A stretch of 64,000 bases of DNA, from the NCBI RefSeq assembly GCF_902148855.1, contig NC_043969.1, positions 15,096,942 to 15,160,941 of the forward strand, read 5' to 3'. This document shows, in pieces, positions 55,912-64,000 of this stretch (position 1 is its first letter; every line of letters starts with the position of its first letter). The notes under the pieces were generated by a model that saw nothing but the letters and a program-made list of their open reading frames with translations, did no database searches and was not told where the DNA came from. The stretch is from Sphaeramia orbicularis. Taxonomy: Eukaryota; Chordata; Actinopteri; Kurtiformes; Apogonidae. Both the position numbers and the translations under genes were made by a program.

Positions 55912-56215
55912 GCCACACAGACTACCACTCCAGAATAAAGTGCCACACCATTAAATAGTCATCATAAAATAACCTATTTGACACATTCAGTATTTCTACC
56001 ACTATTGAATTTTACAGTTACAAATATTTATTTTTGACATGTTTACCACAAATATGGATCTCCATGCTCAATAGATAAGGCAGTGGTTCCCAACCTTTTT
56101 TGGCTCATAATCCCATTTTAACATCACAAATTTCTGGTGACCCCAGACATTCAAAACAGAGACTTTTTTTTTTTTTTTTCCCTAAATTCAATTTGTTTTT
56201 GATCATGTAATAGTT
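54808..56215 (+). repeat. Tandem array, three units of about 475 bp
   Basis: The landmark CAGTGGTTCCCAACC occurs at 55128, 55606 and 56081, a period of 478 then 475 bp. All three units share TGCCACACAGACTACCACTC and TATGGATCTCCATGCTC. Units differ mainly in simple tracts: a run of about 22 C at 55211, (TAGA)n at 55850 and T-runs. CAGTGGTTCCCAACCTTTTT is an hAT-type terminus, so the unit likely derives from an hAT MITE plus flank. Confidence 0.85.
55850..55911. repeat. (TAGA)n microsatellite
   Basis: About 15 TAGA units in the third tandem unit, where the first two units have AAATA repeats. Confidence 0.95.
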
Positions 56216-56284
56216 TGCTATACTATGTTGCAAATAAACGTTAACTTTAGATGACATTTAGTCTATATAATGTGTATTGTTATG

Positions 56285-56675
56285 TACGGAAGCAGAAAAG
56301 CCAGGTGTAGATTACTGCACAAAGTGAGAATTTGATTTTCCTTGGTCAGGATATGTACAGTCAGTCCATCTTAGATTTACAAGGCTGACAATTAATACTG
56401 AACAAACAATAACTCAAACTATGAATTATGAAAGAGCTGCAGCATCTGAAACCGACCACAATGAAGATTTGAAAGATAAACAGTACCACAGGGCTTCAGT
56501 TTCAGCTTCACAGTTTGTCATGTCTTTAATGTATGTGATTGTCTCTCTCAACTCACCATATATTTTTATTAGTAAGTTGTTGTTTTTTTTATCAGTTACT
56601 AGAAATTTCAGGTGACCTCATTTGAATTCCAGGCGATCCCACATAGGGTCCCGACCCCAAGGTTGAAAAACACTG
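56285..56675 (-). mobile_element. hAT-like repeat, CAGTGTTTTTCAACC end
   Basis: Inverse of 2051-2436, ending GGTTGAAAAACACTG. Here it stands alone, directly after the tandem array, which helps define the insert in the piggyBac-like element at 1996-2833. Confidence 0.6.
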
Positions 56676-57832
56676 AGATAGGGCAACTTGAGGCAAATTG
56701 TCAGACCGTTGCCCTTTCTAAGTGAGTGTGCTGTGTGCTCGTCCTTCAGTGAGTCAGTTGAAATCAATCTGGGTTTAAGAAACATGCTTTGGTAGTAGAG
56801 ACTGGAACACCTGCCCTCTGAGAATGCCTCAGCAATCCACATTCTTGCTGTCACGAATAAAGATAAAAACATCTTATGTGAAGCGAAAGAGATAAAGATG
56901 GACAATAAACATGGTGCATCAAATATAGTCTGGTTCTTATCTTGTATCCTCCTTATAAAAGTACCCAACATTATTACCTTTGAGCTTTTAAACAGTTTTA
57001 TAAAATTTAGTTGAATATGGTCAAAATTCACAGGATACCAACATGACAAATGACACAGAGTGACAGAAATAATACATTTCTGTCTTTGTCCACAAGCAAG
57101 GCTTTGAATTTGCTGTTAGAAATCTTTAAAATGTCCTTCACAAACAAGAAGACAATGAATTCGTTGCATTTTTGAAGAGAATTTACAGTCACGTTTGTTG
57201 CTTCTTTTTTTTTTTCTTTTCCACAAATGCGGTGAAATGTCAAGCTGTCAGATCTTACTGCACCTTAGCTTTGGAATTTGACAGTGCTTTCTTCTTTCTT
57301 TTCATGCAAATGTGTGCGTATCATGTTGTGCAGACGGTAGAACTACAAAAGCCCAAGGAAATCGTGGTTCAGTATGTTAGTGTGGGAAGACTCTGTGATG
57401 ACCAACTGGAAATGATCAGCTGCTGCCAATGTACAACTGAGCAAAACTTCCTCCATGCAACTAATTAAGACCAGACTCCCCTCCAGAGTAGTGAGTAGTG
57501 AGACGAATATACTGAGTCACGATACAGCATGCATGTCTGCGAGTCTGCAGGCTCTCAAGCACAGGGGAAATGCTACACTGTTAGATTTACTGTCGCAGAG
57601 CTGCACACAAAGGAGTTCATTTGCAAATCAGTTTGATAGTAAAGATTACAACAAGGGCTGGACAGCAAAAAAACGCAGCATCAATTTGTAACAATTATGG
57701 GATCATTTGCAACAGATATGATGTAGTAAAATTCAGCCAAGGCTTTAACTGATGACTATGTGCCATCATCATTTTGTGTTCTAAATGTGTCAATGCATGC
57801 ATGAATGTCTGAAATTGTCAGTTTATATTGAT
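56676..57832. other. Intergenic, no gene seen
   Basis: About 1.2 kb. Frames on both strands (57049-56618, 57172-57468) reach 100-140 codons, but show no domain, no conserved motif and no convincing splice bounds. Confidence 0.4.
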
Positions 57833-57895
57833 TTAACCCATAAAGACCCAGTGCTACTTTTGTGGCAGTTCCCATATATTTTTATTCCTCTAAAT

Positions 57896-58798
57896 CACAG
57901 GTGTCAAACATGTGGCCCGGGGGCCAAATCAGGCCCGCCAAAGGTTCCATTCCGGCCCTTGGGATGAAAGTGCAAAAATGAACCTGAACAGTCTAGGTCA
58001 GGGGTGCCCAACCCTGGTCCTCGAGGGCTACTATCCTGCATGTTTCAGATGTATCCCTCTCCCAGCACACCTGACGGTCATTATCAGGCTTCTGCAGAGC
58101 CTGATGATAGGCCTATCATTTGAATCAGGTGGGTTGGAAGAGGGATACATCTAAAACATGCAGGATAGTAGCCCTCGAGGACCGGAGTTGGGCACCCCTG
58201 GTCTAGGTTGTCCAAATCCTTTTGGTTCAGGTTCCACATACAGACCAATGTGATCTACAGTAAAAATAACAACACAATAAACCCATAAATAATGACAACT
58301 ACAAATTTTCTTTGTAAAAAATTATGTGGAAAAAATTTAAGTGAAAAAAATAACATTACACTGTGAAAATATTTACATTTACAAAATTATTCTTTCACAA
58401 TAAAATGCAAATAAATAAAAACAAAGATGAACAACCTGAAATGTGCAATTTGAACAATATTCTGCCTATTACTAAATGTTTCGTGCATTTATGGATCCAC
58501 TGTGATCTGTAGTTGTGCTAATAACAGATATAATATTGTAGAAATTGTTCAAATTTTAGTTCCAAACTCCAAAATTGAATGAAAAATGAAATTTGTTTTT
58601 TCAGGTTATTCACATCTTTTTTGTAAAATGTAAATATTTTCATAATTTGTTGGGGTTTTTTTTGTACTAAAACAAAAAGAAAAACTTGGATTTGTCATTA
58701 TTTATAAGTTGTTAAGTCATTATTTTACTGGTCTGGCCCGCTCGAGATCAAATTGGGCTAAATATGGCCCCTGAACCAAAATGAGTTTGACACCCCTG
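57896..58798 (-). mobile_element. hAT element, CAGGGGTGTCAAAC family, copy E, with TSD
   Basis: Perfect duplication CTCTAAAT at 57888-57895 and 58799-58806. Ends as in the other copies. It contains the hAT MITE at 57999-58200. Confidence 0.9.
57999..58200 (+). mobile_element. hAT MITE, CAGGGGTGCCCAACCC family, with TSD
   Basis: 202 bp foldback MITE. Perfect duplication GTCTAGGT at 57991-57998 and 58201-58208. Ends CAGGGGTGCCCAACCCTGG and its near-perfect inverse. Confidence 0.92.
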
Positions 58799-58917
58799 CT
58801 CTAAATGTACCCTTTCTAAAGTGATTTATCACCATTTATTGTAATATTATCCTCTGTGTTTAGCATTTTTTCAGTGTAAAACATGTATTTTGTTATATTT
58901 AATTCACTAATCACATC

Positions 58918-59143
58918 CTCCTGAGACCCAGCAATTCATTTCTGTCCTCTGTAGGGGACAAAAGTACAAAAAAAAAAAAAAAAAATGCTGTCCATTGCAA
59001 AGGACATTCCATTAAAAAATAAATAAATAGATTAATAATTCTAAAAATGTATCTGAAAAAACAATTGCATTATGCAGTTTCCAATCAAGACAATTATTTA
59101 ATGTAAAAAAGCTAAAACTTTCACTTTCCTGGGTCTCAGTAGG
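58918..59143. mobile_element. Small MITE with CCTRCTGAGACCCAG ends
   Basis: Inverted ends CCTCCTGAGACCCAGC and CTGGGTCTCAGTAGG, with TTAA directly after the right end, inside MITE copy 5. Probably another TTAA-type family. About 226 bp. Confidence 0.55.
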
Positions 59144-59514
59144 TTAAAGATGTTCATTAAAGCTCAGATTAAAGTTGAGGGTTATTATATCATAAACAGG
59201 AAACTTGAGAAAAAAGTGACTTTTTCATCAAAATATATCATTAACTGAATATAAAACAAGTGTTTCCATCCACTGTCGCTAATCCAACTCCATGGGTTTT
59301 ACTGGTGAATCAATGTTGTAGAAGATGATGGTGTTTCCACGTTCACTACGGAGCCTCTGAACGTCTAAATGGGTCATATCTGATGACCATGAAAAGATGA
59401 ATAACTGTATTTTACATCAATTATTTACATGTATTGATAGGATTAGTGGATCAACACATATTAAACAGTTTAGATCAGTAGAAGACTTTGGATGTTTGGG
59501 TCTTTATGGGTTAA

Positions 59515-60297
59515 TAGGAGAAAAGCATAGAGCACTTTGGTCCATTAACAAATCAATTCTGAGAGATATAAATTTATGATGAACCCATTAAAGAAATTTA
59601 ATGAGAAACTACTGAAAATGAAAAAAACATAGTGGTAAAATGACCTTCTCTGTAGGTATACACCTCAGTTTTACTTTCTACTCTGGTTCCTCATTTAAAG
59701 ATGCTGTGTGCCATGCCAACGTGTTTTTTTTTTATATAAAATGGTTTGATTATGTCCTGCACTTTGTTTCTGTTTTTTTTTTTTTTTTTTTTTTTTCTCA
59801 TATAAAAGCATTCAAAATGTCACAAATGGGCACCAGATTTAGCTTCCCTGACTGGATTAAATTCTTGGATTATGTGTTTGAGAGGTGATTTTCCATTGTG
59901 AGCAGACGGCACATGTGATTGTCTTTAGAGTGTAGCCGTGGTTGAGAGAAATCAGATGGTAGGTGAAAGAGCTTTAGAGAAGAAGGTCATTTTTTTTTTT
60001 TTTTTTTTTTTTTTGTCATTTATGTGTGCGCTGAGTGCACTGCAAGATATTATAGTCTACAACTTTACAGCCAGACCATTAAATCTTACAATAAATCTGA
60101 GGGACTTGTAATGTGTAAAGTATGCTACCGGAACTGTAGTCTATATGCAACGCTGAAACCTCAAACATCAATGAATCTGTATGATTTAATAGGAATGAAA
60201 GTTACATTATTTGTGTAGATCTTTCCTCACAGCTATTCTTAGAAAATACAAAGCCCTCCTTTTGATTGCTAAGGTGTTAGATAATGTTACACATTAG
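59515..60297. other. Intergenic, no gene seen
   Basis: About 0.8 kb with several T-runs (59768-59796, 59991-60014). No exon or repeat end recognised. Confidence 0.4.
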
Positions 60298-61756
60298 CCC
60301 TTTATAGAGCACTCAGAAATACTCATAGTGTGTTATTGGAGGACTTAATAAGACTTTAATACCCCGCCCCCTGAATGGGAGGCAAGGGGTATTATTACCT
60401 GTGCCTGGAGGTGTTGTGATCGCTTTGCTTTGTGTGCATGCGTGCATGTGTGTTTGTTTGTTAGCAAGATAACTCAAAAAGTTATGGACAGATTTTCATG
60501 AAATTTTCAGGAAATGTTGATACTGGCAGAAGGAAGAAATGATTAAATTTTGGTGGTGATCGGGGGATTAGTACCCCTAATAGTATCCTGTGAACTCTGG
60601 CATAAGATCTCATGGTGAGCTGATGTAACAATCATATTATTGCTTCCCTGTTCCCGCATTAGTTGGGGGGTGGCCCGATCACCACCAAAATTTAATCATT
60701 TCTTCCTTGTGCCAGTATCAATATTTCCTGAAAATTTCATGAAAATCCGTCCATAACTTTTTGAGTTATCTTGCTAACAAACAAACAAACAAACAAACAA
60801 ACAAACACACACGGGAGGCAGATCTGTCCTGGCAGAGGTCTCTGCTCTCCGAGTGCTTTTCTTGTTTTTGGTTTGGTTTGTTTGTTTGTTAACACTCTAG
60901 CAGCAAAACTGTTCATTAAATTTACACTAAATTTGGTTTATAGATCGCCAGTGACCCAGAATAGATCTCATTACATTTTGGGAAAAGTAGGTCAAAGTTA
61001 ATTTTTTTTTTTTAATGAATTTAACAAAATTTTTTCCCCATTTACTTATAATAGGCAAATGTTCACATGTCTGTAGCAGCAAAACTATTAACAGAATTCA
61101 TACCAAATTGACGTTATAGATTGCCAGTGACCCAGAGTGGATCTCATTACATTTTAGGAACAGTAGGTCAAAGTTCAAATTTTTTATGAATTTTTAAAGT
61201 CTTCCCATTTACTTATAAACATTTACTTATAATGGGCAAAATATGTGCGAGGGGCGGGGTTTGTTTTTCCTGGCACCACTGGTTACTTTTGTGAAATTTT
61301 TCAAAATGTATTATTGTTATGTAGAAAATAAAGGTCAATGAAGTTACCATATTTGGTTCCTTACCCATAAGTGGCAAAAAAAACCCAAAACGAAACAAAA
61401 AAACAAGAAGTAAATCTAAAAAATACAAGAAAAATATATGTAAAGTAAAAGGAACATGTATTTTACAACATTAGAACGTGACTTTTCGAACATTAGACCA
61501 ACATAAGTGCTGATCCACACCCCTGTCCACATCCACATTTGTCCCTTTGAACATCATTCCTTACATCAGTACCATTACTTCATGGTACCTAACAAAGCAG
61601 GTACACTCACTCTTCATGCAGAGGTGGACCTTACAGACCCTGTAGACCACATTAGACCTGAGATTGATGACTCACTGTCCTCACTGGAACTGTTGCTGTC
61701 ACTGTCTTGTAATGTATTTGGAAATGACCAAAAACAGACACTTGCCTGATAAAGGG
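60298..61756 (+). mobile_element. piggyBac-like element, CCCTTTAT ends, second copy, interrupted
   Basis: Left end CCCTTTATAGAGCACTCAG and right end CCTGATAAAGGG match the element at 1996-2833. The flanks TTAG and ATAA are degraded TTAA. The right part 61340-61756 matches 2440-2833 (TACCATTACTTCATGGTACC). A Q-family repeat fills 60360 to about 61275. Confidence 0.68.
60360..61275 (+). repeat. Dispersed repeat (Q-family), longest copy
   Basis: Begins ACCCCGCCCCCTGAATGGG and contains an inverted pair (AAATTTTCAGGAAATGTTGA and its inverse about 180 bp later), an (AACA)n tract and a diverged repeat of a CAGCAAAACT...GTGACCCAGA block (60900 and 61078). Partial copies are at 6150 and 43193. No coding sequence. 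Confidence 0.6.
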
Positions 61757-64000
61757 ATAAGAAACATTTGTTATTGTTGTTATTAAAGCTTTAATTTTAT
61801 GAATGAAGATAAGTATTGGTTTCTGATGATGCTCTGTATGACATTAGAAGCTTTCTTAGTCCTCTGGAATTTAAGAGGAAGTGGCTTTAACTAACTAATT
61901 TACTGACAATATTTTCCCATGGAGTGCTTTTGCCGGAATTACTTCCACAGTGGTAGCTGTCTGACTCATCTCTAATCACTACAGTGTGTGACTAAGCTCT
62001 TTAAGTGGTCTGTCTGCATTTCTTTCGGGATCTGAGGTTAGACTCACAGCATTTAAAGCTTTAAGAACATCTGCGGTGAAGGGCATTTCTTTTTGACAGG
62101 GCTAAATCTCACTCTGCCGCTGCTCTGTTGGTCCCTCACATCTTAACGGCTGCTGCCAGCGTCCCTCACGGAATCACACTACCCAACACTTGACCTCCTC
62201 TGCTCTCCTAGCCAGTCCCCCCCCCAGCCCTCCCCTCCTCCTCCCTCAGTGCCGCAACACAATCAACCATTGTGATGCTCTTTTCTTTTAGCCTGCGGTG
62301 TCTGTGAGGAGGTTCTTTGCCTCCTGTTTGGGACCATCAGTGTATCCAGCTGTTGAAGGTCCCTCAGTTATGATCAGGATGGATGTGACATCTCGGATCT
62401 TGTACAGGATGTTGATTAGAGGGCTGTATGCTATAAAAAAAGACGGAAACTATCCCCTATCAGGACTACATGTACTGATAGCTCCGCTGCATCCGTCTCG
62501 GAGCTCTAATTACATATTACGTTTCCATTATGAAATTATGTCGGTCTTGCATGTTTAAAGTTTCCACTTTTGGAGTCACTTTCCTTTCAAAGCTGCATTT
62601 TTTTCCTGTTACTACAGGGAGGAGCACTGACTAATTACATCTGAACCGCAAGGACAAATTCACTGAAAATGAAAGAAGGAAAAGGTAAGATTTTCAGTCT
62701 GGTTTTTGACGTGTACTCTGTGGCTGTTTAGTGGACATTTAGACTGCAATTACCATAATGAGATAATAATAATAACAATAATAATAACCCATATCCATCC
62801 ATTATTTACATGATCTCAACATGCTTTGATTCTGTTCTGGCAATAGGAGAAAAAAAATAGCCAACAAGATCTACTCGACCTCTCAGTATTTGTATTTAAT
62901 CTGCCCATTCCTCCAAAACCAAACAATTTTAATGTACGATGATATATACTGTAGCAAAGAAAAGCAGAATACAATGAAAGATTTTGAACTAGTAACAGTG
63001 ATTGTTTTATTACTTTACTTAAAAGTCCAACAAGTAAGATTTATGGTGATTTTAGGGGGATATAAATGAAAAAATTGAATATAATAATCATTACTGTGTT
63101 ATCATTTTTTTGTATAATGACATAAATGAGAGGTGTTTTAGTTTCCTTTATGTTGAGTTGTTTGTATTTGCAGAGTGAGTGGACATTTGTGTTGACTACC
63201 TGTAAAGTAAACGTAATCAAAGTTACCGGAATATAGTCCAGTTGTTTATAATTTTAGTCAAAGCTATTAATACAAAACAAAATTTAAAAAAGATGTTTGC
63301 TTAAAAAAAAAAAGAGGAAGGTACCTTTTAAATTATCTTCCATCCAGATTCTTTAGTGATTTCATAATTTCTAAAACAATAACTCAGGAAATAAACAGCA
63401 CTGCTTCATATCCGTTCAGGAGGAAAACACACCCAATCTATTATAAGACAAAAGAGACCTTCCCCTGGTCCAGGAGGCATCACATTCATATCATATCCTC
63501 TCTTTTATGAAATGCCACAATTTTTTTTTTTTTTACTTAGAAAGGCTTGAGTGTCCACATATTCTGCAGTCAAATCCACAGAAGGTCCCTGTGGTTGTGT
63601 GAATCGATCATGTGGTTTCCAATCTTTCGCTGTCTCCATATTTTGGCAGCATGGTATACTCGTAGATTTACAGCAGTATTACATTACTGTTGTTGCAATG
63701 TAGCAAGTACATGAGCACACATGCACAACTTAAAATAGACCTTCAGCTGTGCACACCTCAGTTCCCTCTTGATTTCTAGTGATGTGTTGCTTCTCACAGT
63801 GTCATCAATATTCAGTGTAACAATTTGGGTTTCAACGGCTCAGGGCACTGCTAAAAAAAAAAAAATAAAAATTGTGGATAAGTGCACTGTGCATTGAATT
63901 GTTAGCTGTGTATAGATTTAAAGGCTTTTTAATCTGATTTAAGCCGTAATCTGAGCCCAAGCGCTTTTAAAACACAGCAGAACCCAGAACACAGTGCTGA
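61757..64000. other. Right-hand region, possible first exon near 62669
   Basis: It includes a locally C-rich pyrimidine stretch at 62190-62250 and unique-looking sequence at 62280-62680. Nothing right of 62700 looks coding; it is AT-rich with homopolymer runs. Confidence 0.4.
62669..62684 (+). CDS. Candidate short first coding exon of an unidentified gene
   Basis: ATG AAA GAA GGA AAA G, followed by the consensus donor GTAAGA at 62685. The upstream 300-500 bp is less AT-rich and free of repeats, as a 5' UTR might be. No downstream exon lies in the window, so product and reality are both unknown. In human the next genes on this arm include FOXRED1, DCPS, ST3GAL4 and KIRREL3, but nothing here identifies any of them. 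Confidence 0.2.

Larger units (their letters stand above)
57837..59510 (-). mobile_element. piggyBac-like MITE, CCCATAAAGACCC family, copy 5, with nested hATs
   Basis: TTAA at 57833-57836 and 59511-59514 are both intact. Inverse orientation to copy 2. It contains hAT copy E and a further insert at about 58918-59143 with CTCCTGAGACCCAGC and CTGGGTCTCAGTAGG ends. Confidence 0.82.

Noticed and set aside
54808-56215. CRISPR-like or coding repeat array
   Set aside because: Units of about 475 bp without short regular spacers, in a vertebrate genome, with an hAT-type terminus in each unit.

Overview
The window is vertebrate nuclear DNA, almost certainly from a teleost fish. It carries five multi-exon protein genes with GT-AG introns, AATAAA poly(A) signals, and a dense load of hAT-like and piggyBac-like transposons, a tRNA-derived SINE with a 3' tail common in fish, 5'-truncated LINE ends and long microsatellites. 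I rebuilt the exons by hand. Reading frame is kept across every junction of all five genes. Protein identities rest on remembered vertebrate family sequences, not on a search.

Left part (1-20 kb): the 3' eighteen exons of a GH35 beta-galactosidase-like gene (glb1l2-type, +, 5' end outside the window), then a complete 14-exon ilvbl (+, 625 aa, an ER-membrane ThDP enzyme). A 4.9 kb gap follows. Middle (20-43 kb): fam118b (+, six coding exons, 353 aa, SIR2-like fold), srpra (-, 14 exons, 650 aa, SRP receptor alpha GTPase) and tirap (+, three coding exons, 245 aa, the TLR adaptor Mal). fam118b and srpra converge with poly(A) signals about 100 bp apart; srpra and tirap are divergent. FAM118B, SRPRA and TIRAP are also neighbours on human 11q24, with GLB1L2/GLB1L3 further along the same arm, so this is an old conserved block. 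ilvbl appears to be a fish-side addition to it.

Right part (43-64 kb): no gene can be built with confidence. The region is mostly transposons inserted in transposons. Four families recur: (1) a piggyBac-like MITE with TTAA targets and ends CCCATAAAGACCC; (2) a piggyBac-like MITE with ends CCCTTTCATGCAT; (3) an hAT element with ends CAGGGGTGTCAAAC and 8-bp target duplications; (4) a roughly 200-bp hAT MITE with ends CAGGGGTGCCCAACCC. One locus (50.07-52.40 kb) is nested four deep and its target duplications can still be read. There is also a threefold 475-bp tandem array (54.8-56.2 kb), and a CpG-richer segment (54.17-54.63 kb) plus a possible short first exon (62.67 kb) that may mark unrecognised transcription units.

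Functionally the genes are housekeeping or innate immune: lysosomal or secreted glycan hydrolysis, 2-hydroxyacyl-CoA cleavage in the ER, co-translational targeting to the ER, a SIR2-family protein and a TLR adaptor. They share a neighbourhood, not an operon. I see no clearly new biological system. The more unusual items are a tiny tirap start exon with an overlapping uORF, a fossil exon copy inside srpra, a foldback transposon with a telomere-repeat core, and the shared TCTA target preference of the hAT insertions.
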